Below are positions 56,886 to 64,000 of a stretch of 64,000 bases of DNA, one piece after another. The DNA is from Microbacterium ginsengisoli (GTDB lineage Bacteria > Actinomycetota > Actinomycetes > Actinomycetales > Microbacteriaceae), in assembly GCF_000956535.1 (NCBI RefSeq), contig NZ_JYIY01000077.1, positions 1 to 64,000 on the forward strand, read 5' to 3'. The stretch's first letter is position 1. The number at the start of each line of letters is the position of its first letter. The notes under the pieces are model-generated. The model saw only the letters and a program-made list of their open reading frames with translations. It searched no databases and was not told the origin of the DNA. The translations under genes and the position numbers were made by a program.

Positions 56886-57432
56886 GCTCGTCGATCAGAG
56901 CCTCCAGCATCGCGAGGCCACGGCGCTTGTGGTGCAGCGGGCCCGCCGCCTGCAGAAGAGCGTAGGCATCACGCACCCGCACAGCCGGCGCGGGATGAGC
57001 GTCGCACAGCGCGCGCACCGCGACCTCGTCGCCCGCACGGGCGAGGTCGGTCGTGGTGTACACGGCGGATGTCACAGCCACGCCGCCGCAGAGCTCGACG
57101 GCGTCGGCGGGAAGACCCTGATCGCTGTACACGAGGCGCCGGTCGACGGGCTGGCCGATGCGGTGCGCGACCGCGCGCTGCACGCTCTGACGCTCGGGCA
57201 GCGGGAGCAACGCTCCGTGGACCCAGGCGGCGCTGCGACCGACGAGCGCGGTGTTGGCCGGCACGAGCTGGGCGAGGGAGGCCGCCCGGATCGCGGGGGT
57301 CTCGATGGCGTCGGCGGGCATGAACGCATCGCCGACCTCGACGAGGTCGCCGTCGATGCGCGCCGCACTCAACTCCGCGACCGACAAGCGGTCACCTGCG
57401 ACGTACACGAACGGCGATCCCATGCGAGCCAT
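56872..57432 (-). CDS. AbiEi-like / conserved hypothetical protein
   Basis: A 186-residue soluble protein with faint similarity to AbiEi-type antitoxin-like proteins common in actinobacteria. Recognisable pieces are LAQLVPANTALVGRSAAWVH, CGGVAVTSAVYTTTDLARAG and a C-terminal helix RRGLAMLEALIDEL. The N-terminal helix-turn-helix of full AbiEi proteins is not evident, and no AbiEii toxin gene is adjacent. It overlaps relA tail to tail by 14 bases. The function is unknown; the family call is tentative. Confidence 0.5.
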   Translation of the reverse strand: MARMGSPFVYVAGDRLSVAELSAARIDGDLVEVGDAFMPADAIETPAIRAASLAQLVPANTALVGRSAAWVHGALLPLPERQSVQRAVAHRIGQPVDRRLVYSDQGLPADAVELCGGVAVTSAVYTTTDLARAGDEVAVRALCDAHPAPAVRVRDAYALLQAAGPLHHKRRGLAMLEALIDELRTT

Positions 57433-57489
57433 GGTGCCGCACGCGGCATCCGCTCGCCGGACCGGAGGGTCGAAGCTGTGGAGAAGGCG

Positions 57490-59055
57490 TCAGCCGCCGA
57501 TGGCGCGCAGCCAGCCGCGACGCGCCTCGAGCGCCTCGGTCGCCGCCTTGACCTTGCGGCTGTCGCCGGTCGCCTTCGCCGCGGCGAGGTCGTCCTCGAG
57601 CTTCGCGATGGCATCCTCGAGCTGACGCGTCATGTCGTTCGCACGCGCCTTCGTCTCGGGGTTGTTCTCACGCCAGTACGTCTGCTCGCGGTCGCGCACG
57701 CCCTGCTCGATGCGACGAAGTTCGTCGTCGAGCTGGCGCTCCTTGTCACGGGGGAAGATGCGGCCGATCTCGTCCCAGCGACGCTGGAGACCGGTGAGCA
57801 ACTGCCGCGCGGCGGCAAGGTCCTTCTCGCCCGGAACCGCGGCGGCCTCGGTGAGCAGCGCCCGCTTGAGCTCGATGCGCTCCTTCGACTCCTCGGCCTC
57901 GACGCTCTCGCGGTCGGAACGGGCGCCGTAGAGCACGTCACCGGCGGCCTTGAACCGGGCCCACAGGGCGTCGTCGATCTTCTTGCCCGCGCGGCCCGCG
58001 CTCTTCCACTCGTCGAGGAGGGTGCGGTAGGCGGCGATGCCGTCCTCGCCGCGCGGGGCGAGGGCCTCGGCCCGCTCGACCAGACGCGACTTGCTGTCGC
58101 GCGCCGACTTGTGGGTCTCGTCGAGGTCGGCGAAGTAGGCGCGACGGTGACGGTCGATCGTCGCGCGCGCGTCACGGAAGCGGCCCCAGAGCTTCTGAGA
58201 GATGGCGCGGGGGAGACGAGGACCGTTCTGCTGGTGGTTCTGCCACTGGTCGAAGAGCGTGGCGATGTCGGCCGTGGTCTGCTTCCACTGCACGCTCTGC
58301 GGGTCGCGGGCGGCGAGAGCCTCCGCCTTCTCCACGATCGCGGTGCGCTCGGCGATCGCCTCGTCGACGGCTTCCTTGGCCTGCTGCGCCTCGACCTCGG
58401 TGGCGGCGCTCAGCGCGGCCACGAGAGCGTCGAGTCGCGCGGCGAGTCCTTCGAGGTCGCCGACCGCGGCCGCGCCCACGACGCGCTCACGCACGGCGGC
58501 GGCGGTGGAGCTCAGGTCGGCGGCGCCCGCGCCTCCGCGGCGGTGACGCGCCTCGAGGAGCACCACCTCGCCCGCGAGATCGGCGTACTTGCGCTCGAAG
58601 TAGGCGAGAGCCTCGTCACTGGACCCGTCGGGGTACTGGCCGACGACGCGCCAGCCGGCGGACTCGCGCACCGACACGGTGCCGTCCTCTTCCACACGCC
58701 CCCAGGGCTCCGTGGTCGCGGCGGGCGCAGCGACCGGTGCGGCGGAGCGCGGGCGGGTGGGCACGGGGATCGCGCGCGACGGTGACGGGACGGGCGCCGG
58801 TGCGGGGGCGGCATCCGTCACCGTGTCGTCCTCGACCGGAGCGTCGGGCGCCGGGCTCTCGACCGCGGGCGCCTCGTCCCCGGATGCCTCGACCGCGGCG
58901 ATCGCGGCCGGGGCAGACGCCTCGTCGGCGACGTCGGGGGTGGCCTCGACGTCTGCAGTGACGTCGGTGGCAGGGGTCTCTTCGGCCGGGGTCTCGGGCG
59001 TCGGGTCCGCCTCGGCGGCGGGGACGTCAGGAGTCTGGTCGTTCGTGGCAGTCAC
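57490..59055 (-). CDS. DUF349 repeat protein
   Basis: A 521-residue protein with an Ala/Pro/Glu-rich, probably disordered N-terminus of about 120 residues. It is followed by WGRVEEDGTVSVRESAGWRV, and then several roughly 75-residue helical DUF349 repeats recognisable by W..F......DR (LWGRFRDARATIDRHRRAYF, LWARFKAAGDVLYGARSDRE, RWDEIGRIFPRDKERQLDDE). The C-terminus is a coiled coil. The family is conserved in actinobacteria; the function is not known. The GTG at 59055 begins MTATNDQTPD. TAGGCT on the minus strand at 59101-59106 may be its -10 box. Confidence 0.9.
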   Translation of the reverse strand: MTATNDQTPDVPAAEADPTPETPAEETPATDVTADVEATPDVADEASAPAAIAAVEASGDEAPAVESPAPDAPVEDDTVTDAAPAPAPVPSPSRAIPVPTRPRSAAPVAAPAATTEPWGRVEEDGTVSVRESAGWRVVGQYPDGSSDEALAYFERKYADLAGEVVLLEARHRRGGAGAADLSSTAAAVRERVVGAAAVGDLEGLAARLDALVAALSAATEVEAQQAKEAVDEAIAERTAIVEKAEALAARDPQSVQWKQTTADIATLFDQWQNHQQNGPRLPRAISQKLWGRFRDARATIDRHRRAYFADLDETHKSARDSKSRLVERAEALAPRGEDGIAAYRTLLDEWKSAGRAGKKIDDALWARFKAAGDVLYGARSDRESVEAEESKERIELKRALLTEAAAVPGEKDLAAARQLLTGLQRRWDEIGRIFPRDKERQLDDELRRIEQGVRDREQTYWRENNPETKARANDMTRQLEDAIAKLEDDLAAAKATGDSRKVKAATEALEARRGWLRAIGG

Positions 59056-59147
59056 GGGTGCACCTCAAGCGGTTCGCCGGGCGGTCGGATGGACGTGCTC
59101 AGCCTAGTACGCGCCCTCCGACGGCCCGGTCGGGGCGTCGTCACGCG

Positions 59148-59447
59148 TCACGGGGTCGGACTGGGCGAATCCGTCGCGCGGGGGGTCGGGAAGAACAGCG
59201 GCTGATCGCTCGGGTTCACCGTCGGGGTGGGGCTGGGCGACGGCGCGGGCGCGCCGGGTCCGACGGAGTAGTAGGCGAACTGACCCGCCGCGAGAAGGAG
59301 GATTAGGATGCCGCCGGCGACGGCGGCGATCGTGTTGTCGCGGACGCGACGGCGCCGGCTCGCCTCGTGCAGCGCACGGCGGGCCTCGTACGCCCTGGCG
59401 CGCTCGCGCGCCACCCTCTCGTCGCGCGACTTTCCGCCTGCGGCCAC
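59148..59447 (-). CDS. Small single-span membrane protein, unknown
   Basis: A 99-residue protein: a basic, helical N-terminus (ERVARERARAYEARRALHEA), one membrane span (TIAAVAGGILILLLAAGQFA, about residues 41-60) and a Pro/Ser/Thr-rich tail outside. The GTG at 59445-59447 is chosen because a full AGGAGG lies about five bases upstream; the open frame to 59525 is less likely. It is divergent from rarA. No family is recognised. Confidence 0.7.
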   Translation of the reverse strand: MAAGGKSRDERVARERARAYEARRALHEASRRRRVRDNTIAAVAGGILILLLAAGQFAYYSVGPGAPAPSPSPTPTVNPSDQPLFFPTPRATDSPSPTP

Positions 59448-59545
59448 GGGTCCTCCTGCACTGGTCGTTGAGCGCACCGATCCTACGCAGTGATCCGGTG
59501 GGCGGCCAAAGCGTCGGTGTCTCATGGCGCCGCTAGCCTGGCGTG

Positions 59546-60883
59546 GTGAGTTCCGCGCCCCTGCTGTCGTCCCCGACGCCGCTGGCGGTGCGCATGCGCC
59601 CGACGTCGCTCGACGAGGTAGCGGGTCAAGGGCATCTGCTGCGTCCGGGGTCGCCGCTCGTGGCGCTCGCCTCGCCCGACTCCCGCAGCGCCGCCGCGGT
59701 GTCGGTCATCCTGTGGGGGCCGCCCGGCACCGGCAAGACCACGCTCGCGCAGGCGATCGCCCGCTCGTCGGGGCGCCGGTTCGTCGAGCTGTCGGCCATC
59801 ACCGCGGGGGTGAAGGACGTGCGCGAGGTCATGCAGGACGCACTGAACCAGCGCGACCTGTACGGGCAGTCCACGATCCTGTTCCTCGACGAGATCCATC
59901 GCTTCACGAAGGCGCAGCAGGACGCCCTGCTGCCGGGCGTCGAGAACGGCTGGGTCGTGCTGATCGCCGCGACGACCGAGAACCCGTCCTTCTCGGTCAT
60001 CGCGCCTCTCCTGTCGCGCTCGCTGCTGTTGACGCTGCGCGCGCTCACCGACGACGACCTCGGGTCGCTCGTCGACCGCGCGGTCGCCGATCCGCGCGGG
60101 CTCTCCGGCGCGGTGGCGCTCGACGACGACGCGCGCGGCGCGCTGGTGCGGCTCGCCTCCGGTGACGCGCGTCGGGCGCTGACCGCGCTGGAGGCGGCGG
60201 CGACGCTCGCGGCGGGGGACGCGGCATCCGATGACGACGAGGCGACACCCCAGGTCACGGCCGAGCACGTCGCGGCGGCGGTCGACCGCGCGCTCCTGCG
60301 CTATGACCGGCAGGGCGACGAGCACTACGACGTGATCAGCGCCTTCATCAAGTCGATCCGCGGTTCCGATGTGGATGCCGCGATCCACTACCTCGCGCGC
60401 ATGATCGAGGCGGGGGAGGACCCGCGGTTCATCGCCCGACGCCTCGTCATCTCCGCCGCCGAGGACATCGGCCTCGCCGATCCGCACGCGCTGCAGATCG
60501 CCGTCGCCGCCGCCGACGCGGTCGCGTTCATCGGCATGCCCGAGGGGCGCATCCCGCTCGCCGAGGCGACCGCGTACCTCGCGACGACCGCGAAGTCGAA
60601 CGCGGCGTACCTGGCGATCGACGCGGCCATCGCCGACGTGCGGGCGGGGTCGTTCGGCGCCGTTCCGCCGCATCTGCGCGACGCGCATTACGCGGGCGCG
60701 AAGCGGCTCGGACACGGCAAGGGCTACGTCTATCCGCACGACACCGACCTCGGCGTCGCCGCACAGCAGTACCTTCCCGACCCGCTGGTCGGGCGCCGCT
60801 ATTACACGCCGACGGCGCACGGCCAGGAGCGAGACGTGCAGGCTCGGCTCGAGCGCATCCGGCGCATTCTGGGCGACGGATGA
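59546..60883 (+). CDS. rarA: Replication-associated recombination protein RarA
   Basis: An AAA+ ATPase (RarA/MgsA/WRNIP1 family) acting at stalled replication forks; 445 residues. It has [17 protein letters not shown], Walker [18 protein letters not shown], Walker [21 protein letters not shown], sensor 1 [14 protein letters not shown] and the C-terminal tetramerisation domain with [20 protein letters not shown] and [20 protein letters not shown] codons occur at 59543 and 59546; TAGCCT at 59534-59539 is exactly six bases from the second, so a leaderless start there is chosen. Confidence 0.95.
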   Translation: MSSAPLLSSPTPLAVRMRPTSLDEVAGQGHLLRPGSPLVALASPDSRSAAAVSVILWGPPGTGKTTLAQAIARSSGRRFVELSAITAGVKDVREVMQDALNQRDLYGQSTILFLDEIHRFTKAQQDALLPGVENGWVVLIAATTENPSFSVIAPLLSRSLLLTLRALTDDDLGSLVDRAVADPRGLSGAVALDDDARGALVRLASGDARRALTALEAAATLAAGDAASDDDEATPQVTAEHVAAAVDRALLRYDRQGDEHYDVISAFIKSIRGSDVDAAIHYLARMIEAGEDPRFIARRLVISAAEDIGLADPHALQIAVAAADAVAFIGMPEGRIPLAEATAYLATTAKSNAAYLAIDAAIADVRAGSFGAVPPHLRDAHYAGAKRLGHGKGYVYPHDTDLGVAAQQYLPDPLVGRRYYTPTAHGQERDVQARLERIRRILGDG

Positions 60884-60911
60884 CGCGGCCCGGCCGGCGC
60901 GGGCCGGTCTG

Positions 60912-61064
60912 GTAGCATGGACCGGCTCGAAACCGGTTTTCGGGCATCCCCTCCTTCCTGGAACACCTCACGGTGCGCCCCGGCGTGCACACCGAGAGGG
61001 CGGGAGAGGGAGATACGTCCGCGGGCCGTGAGAGACACGGCCGCGTCATCGGAAGGAACACTTC
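60912..61064 (+). promoter_or_regulatory. rpsD promoter and long structured 5' leader
   Basis: TAGCAT at about 60912 is a likely -10, leaving an unusually long leader of about 140 bases before rpsD. The leader holds a symmetric AAACCGGTTT (near 60930) and a perfect hairpin GGCCGTG-AGAGA-CACGGCC (61024-61042) shortly before the GGAAGG ribosome site. S4 regulates its own mRNA in several bacteria, so an S4-binding leader is plausible. Confidence 0.45.
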
Positions 61065-61694
61065 GTGGTCACGAAGTCCCAGGACCGCCGCAAGGTCCGC
61101 CTGTCCCGCGCCCTCGGCGTGGCACTCACCCCTAAGGCCGCCCGCTACCTCGAGAAGCGTCCCTACGCTCCGGGCGAGCACGGCCGCACCAAGCGCAAGG
61201 CCGACAGCGACTACGCCGTCCGTCTGCGTGAGAAGCAGCGTCTGCGCGAGCAGTACGGCATCCGCGAGAAGCAGCTGCGCATCGCGTTCAATGAGGCCCG
61301 CCGCACCGACGGCCTGACCGGTGAGAACCTGGTCGAGCTGCTCGAGATGCGTCTCGACGCGCTCGTGCTGCGCGCCGGCTTCGCCCGCACCACCGCCCAG
61401 GCCCGCCAGTTCGTGACCCACCGTCACATCCTGGTCGACGGCCAGATCGTGGACCGCCCGTCGTTCCGCGTGAAGCCCGGCCAGCTCGTCCACGTCAAGG
61501 CCCGCAGCGAGGGCACCGAGCCCTTCCAGGTCGCGGCCGCCGGCGGTCACGCCGACGTGCTACCGGCCGTTCCGGGTTACCTCGAGGTCGAGCTCGACAA
61601 GCTCCAGGCGCGCCTCGTGCGTCGCCCGAAGCGCGTCGAGGTGCCCGTCACCTGTGACGTGCAGCTCGTCGTCGAGTACTACGCCGCACGCTGA
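61065..61694 (+). CDS. rpsD: 30S ribosomal protein S4
   Basis: A primary 16S rRNA-binding protein of the small subunit, 209 residues. The S4 domain has LEMRLDALVLRAGFARTTAQ then ARQFVTHRHILVDGQIVDRP. The N-terminal zinc cysteines of some S4 proteins are absent (zinc-free type, KVRLSRALGVALTPKAARYL). It starts with GTG after GGAAGG. It is a stand-alone gene, not part of the alpha operon, and has its own terminator. Confidence 0.97.
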   Translation: MVTKSQDRRKVRLSRALGVALTPKAARYLEKRPYAPGEHGRTKRKADSDYAVRLREKQRLREQYGIREKQLRIAFNEARRTDGLTGENLVELLEMRLDALVLRAGFARTTAQARQFVTHRHILVDGQIVDRPSFRVKPGQLVHVKARSEGTEPFQVAAAGGHADVLPAVPGYLEVELDKLQARLVRRPKRVEVPVTCDVQLVVEYYAAR

Positions 61695-61701
61695 GTCGCA
61701 C

Positions 61702-61737
61702 CGAGAAGGGCGTCGGGGAAACCCGGCGCCCTTCTCG
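61702..61737 (+). terminator. Terminator hairpin after rpsD
   Basis: An 11-bp outer stem (61702-61712 with 61727-61737) and a 4-bp inner stem closed by a GAAA loop, eight bases after the rpsD stop. It is followed only by TAT. Confidence 0.75.
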
Positions 61738-61832
61738 TATCTGCGCCGCCGGCGCCCGCCGACGGACACCACCCGTCGCCTACGATGGACCACGGACGTG
61801 AGAGTCGCGCCCGACGAGGAAGTGATCTGACT

Positions 61833-62078
61833 GTGAAGAACGTGCTCTGGTTCGTGCTCGGCGCCGCTGCCGGCTTCGTGGTCGCGCACGTCGTGAACAA
61901 GGATCCTCGCGGTCACGAGGTGCTCGCCGACATCGACGCGCGCATCACCGAGTTCACCGAACGCGTCACCGACGCGTACCGCGAGCAGCAGGCGCGCTTC
62001 GGCGAGACCGTCGGCGACGCCGTCCACGAGGCCGCCGAGGCCGTCGCGGATGCCGCCTCCCGGCCGGCGAACGACTGA
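61833..62078 (+). CDS. Small conserved membrane protein between rpsD and alaS
   Basis: An 81-residue protein with an N-terminal membrane span (NVLWFVLGAAAGFVVAHVVN, residues 3-22) and an amphipathic helical tail (TEFTERVTDAYREQQARFGE). Similar small proteins occupy this place in other actinobacteria; the function is unknown. The GTG at 61833 follows GAGGAAG; TACGAT near 61782 may be the -10 box. It may be co-transcribed with alaS 61 bases downstream. Confidence 0.75.
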   Translation: MKNVLWFVLGAAAGFVVAHVVNKDPRGHEVLADIDARITEFTERVTDAYREQQARFGETVGDAVHEAAEAVADAASRPAND

Positions 62079-62139
62079 TCACCCCGAGACATCCGCGGGC
62101 CGGGCTCCGGCACCGCCCGTTCACCATGAGGACTCCCGC

Positions 62140-64000
62140 ATGAAGACCGCCGAGATCGCGCAGCGCTACCTGGACTACTTCGAGCGCAACGGCCACACCA
62201 TCGTGCCGTCGGCGTCCCTCGTCAGCGACGACCCGTCGATCCTGTTCACGATCGCGGGCATGGTGCCCTTCATCCCCTACCTCAACGGCACCGTTCCGCC
62301 GCCGTACCCGCGCGCCGCCGACGTGCAGAAGTGCATCCGCACGAACGACATCGAAGAGGTCGGCAAGACCGCCCGTCACGGCACGTTCTTCCAGATGCTC
62401 GGCAACTGGTCGTTCGGCGACTACTTCAAGGAAGGCGCGATCGGCTACGCGTGGGAGCTGCTCACCTCGAGTGAGGCCGACGGCGGCCTCGGGTTCGATG
62501 AGCGCGACCTGTGGGTCACCGTCTACGAGGACGACGACGAAGCCGCCTCGCTGTGGAAGAAGATCGCCGGACTCCCGGAGGCGCGCATCCAGCGCTTCGG
62601 CGCCGAGGACAACTATTGGTCCACCGGCCAGCCGGGCCCCGCCGGCCCCTGCTCGGAGATCTACTTCGACCGCGGCCCCAAGTACGGCCGCGACGGCGGG
62701 CCTGCGGTCGACGACAGCCGCTTCACCGAGATCTGGAATCTCGTGTTCATGCAGTACGCCATCACGAACGTGCGCTCGAAGACCGAGTTCGACGTCGTGG
62801 GGGAGCTCCCCAAGAAGAACATCGACACCGGCATGGGCCTCGAGCGTGTCGCGTTCATCAAGCAGGGTGTCGACAACATGTACGAGACCGACCAGGTGCG
62901 TCCCGTGCTCGACCGTGCCGTCGCGCTCTCGGGACGGCCGTACGGCGCCGTGCACGAGGACGACGTGCGCTACCGCGTCATCGCCGACCACATCCGCTCG
63001 TCGCTCATGCTGCTCTCCGACGGCGTCACGCCCTCGAACGAGGGACGCGGCTACATCCTGCGCCGCCTCATGCGCCGCTCGATCCGTGCGATGCGCCTGC
63101 TCGGCGTCGACGCCCCGACCTTCCCCGAGCTGTTCTCCGCGTCGCGCGATGCGATGAAGAGCGCCTATCCGGTCGTCGACGAGGACTGGGCGCGCATCTC
63201 GCAGTACGCGTTCGCCGAGGAGGAGACGTTCCTGCGCACGCTCGCGTCGGGGTCGACGATCCTCGATCTCGCGGTGACGCAGACGAAGGATGCCGGTGGC
63301 ACCGAGCTCGCCGGCAGTGAGGCCTTCCTGCTGCACGACACCTACGGCTTCCCGATCGACCTGACGCTCGAGATCGCCGAGGAGGCGGGCATCACCGTCG
63401 ATCGCGACGGCTTCGACACCCTGATGCGGGAGCAGAAGGCGCGCGCGAAGGCCGACGCGAAGTCCCGCAAGCGCGCCCTCGCCGACGTGAGCGTCTACGG
63501 CGACTTCCGCGCGAAGGGCGAAACCGTCTTCACCGGCTACACCGACCTCGAGACCGAGTCGTCGGTGCTCGGCATCCTCGTCGACGGCGTGCCGACCGAC
63601 CGCGCCACCGAGGGCCAGATCGCCGAGGTGATCCTGCGGGAGACCGCGCTGTACGCCGAGTCGGGCGGCCAGGTCGCCGACAAGGGCGTGATCGTCGGCC
63701 CCGGGTACGAGCTCGAGGTGCTCGACGTGCAGAAGCCCGTGCCCGGCCTTGTGAGCCACACGGTCGAGGTGACCCGCGGCGACGTCGGTCTCGGCGCCCC
63801 CGCGACATCCGTCGTCGACCGCGCGAACCGTCGCGCAGCACGTCAGGCCCACTCCGCGACGCACCTCGTGCACGCGGCCCTGCGCGACACGCTGGGGAAG
63901 ACCGCGACGCAGGCGGGTTCGCTGAACCGCGCCGGCTACATGCGCTTCGACTTCTCGTGGAGCCAGGCGCTGTCGGCCGAGACGCGCACGGAGATCGAGG
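62140..64000 (+). CDS. alaS: Alanyl-tRNA synthetase, partial
   Basis: The class II synthetase charging tRNA-Ala, cut by the right edge after about 620 of roughly 890 residues. The ATG at 62140 begins MKTAEIAQRYLDYFERNGHT. Visible are GMVPFIPYLNGTVPPPYPRA, motif 2 in RHGTFFQMLGNWSFGDYFKE, EDNYWSTGQPGPAGPCSEIY, FTEIWNLVFMQY and KNIDTGMGLERVAFI. The editing domain has its first zinc motif HSATH in AARQAHSATHLVHAAL; the second lies beyond the window. Confidence 0.97.
   Translation, partial: MKTAEIAQRYLDYFERNGHTIVPSASLVSDDPSILFTIAGMVPFIPYLNGTVPPPYPRAADVQKCIRTNDIEEVGKTARHGTFFQMLGNWSFGDYFKEGAIGYAWELLTSSEADGGLGFDERDLWVTVYEDDDEAASLWKKIAGLPEARIQRFGAEDNYWSTGQPGPAGPCSEIYFDRGPKYGRDGGPAVDDSRFTEIWNLVFMQYAITNVRSKTEFDVVGELPKKNIDTGMGLERVAFIKQGVDNMYETDQVRPVLDRAVALSGRPYGAVHEDDVRYRVIADHIRSSLMLLSDGVTPSNEGRGYILRRLMRRSIRAMRLLGVDAPTFPELFSASRDAMKSAYPVVDEDWARISQYAFAEEETFLRTLASGSTILDLAVTQTKDAGGTELAGSEAFLLHDTYGFPIDLTLEIAEEAGITVDRDGFDTLMREQKARAKADAKSRKRALADVSVYGDFRAKGETVFTGYTDLETESSVLGILVDGVPTDRATEGQIAEVILRETALYAESGGQVADKGVIVGPGYELEVLDVQKPVPGLVSHTVEVTRGDVGLGAPATSVVDRANRRAARQAHSATHLVHAALRDTLGKTATQAGSLNRAGYMRFDFSWSQALSAETRTEIE

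Overview
The window is a very GC-rich (about 70 % by eye), densely packed chromosomal segment of a high-GC Gram-positive bacterium. The gene content points to Microbacteriaceae, most likely Microbacterium or a close relative: SepH, the DUF4193/DUF3093/dut/DUF3710/DUF3159 cluster, DUF3000, a topoisomerase IV pair, PdxST, and the order yebC-ruvCAB-yajC-secDF-relA. No insertion sequence, prophage, CRISPR array or clear foreign island is visible. It reads as core genome with a few accessory genes. No gene-free stretch exceeds about 300 bases.

Layout. 1-3199 (minus): E2 acyltransferase (cut by the left edge), dihydrolipoyl dehydrogenase, leucyl aminopeptidase. 3270-9527 (plus): PAC2 protein, then the primary sigma factor followed without gaps by MurT-like, GatD-like and two alanine-racemase-like genes. 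9514-15695: DUF7455, convergent parE and parC, a phosphodiesterase-like gene. 15698-24620: sepH, DUF4193, DUF3093, dut, DUF3710, DUF3159, aconitase, dxs. 24692-29893 (minus): beta-oxidation fadB-fadA, RNase D, DUF3000. 29919-36753: alpha/beta hydrolase, RibD-like reductase, SufE, sulfurtransferase, ZapE, ammonium transporter, a PemK/MazF-like protein and a small membrane protein. 36792-37318: four tRNAs (Val-CAC, Gly-GCC, Cys-GCA, Val-GAC). 37391-43005: GNAT, ACT protein, AlkD-like, SLC13/ArsB-like permease, thrS with a Thr-rich leader ORF, HIT protein. 43044-43767: a deletion-fused pseudogene (oxidoreductase front, LysR rear). 43893-47654: vitamin B6 module (pdxY, pdxR-like, pdxS, pdxT). 47701-56885: DUF1697, yebC, ruvCAB, yajC-secDF, relA. 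56872-64000: AbiEi-like, DUF349, small membrane protein, rarA, rpsD, small membrane protein, alaS (cut by the right edge).

The most interesting region is 5789-9527. MurT/GatD normally amidate the alpha-carboxyl of D-Glu in lipid II using ammonia from glutamine. Here the GatD homologue has lost its glutaminase Cys (Gly92) and His (Gln187), and the MurT homologue has no cysteine at all, so it has no Cys4 zinc ribbon, although its ATP site and the putative catalytic Asp349 remain. The next two genes are alanine-racemase relatives with complementary losses. The first keeps the C-terminal domain with the catalytic Tyr but lacks most of the barrel and the PLP lysine. The second keeps the barrel and PLP lysine but lacks the Tyr segment. 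Alanine racemase active sites form between subunits, so the pair could be one obligate heterodimer. Microbacterium has group B peptidoglycan, cross-linked through the D-Glu alpha-carboxyl and often carrying a D-diamino acid in the bridge. The four-gene unit is therefore a good candidate for group B cross-bridge synthesis. That functional reading is inference; the residue changes are seen directly.

A second theme is expression. At least thirteen starts have a TANNNT hexamer 6-7 bases upstream, the hallmark of leaderless transcripts. One of them is a 23-codon Thr-rich ORF ahead of thrS, which looks like a leaderless attenuator peptide.
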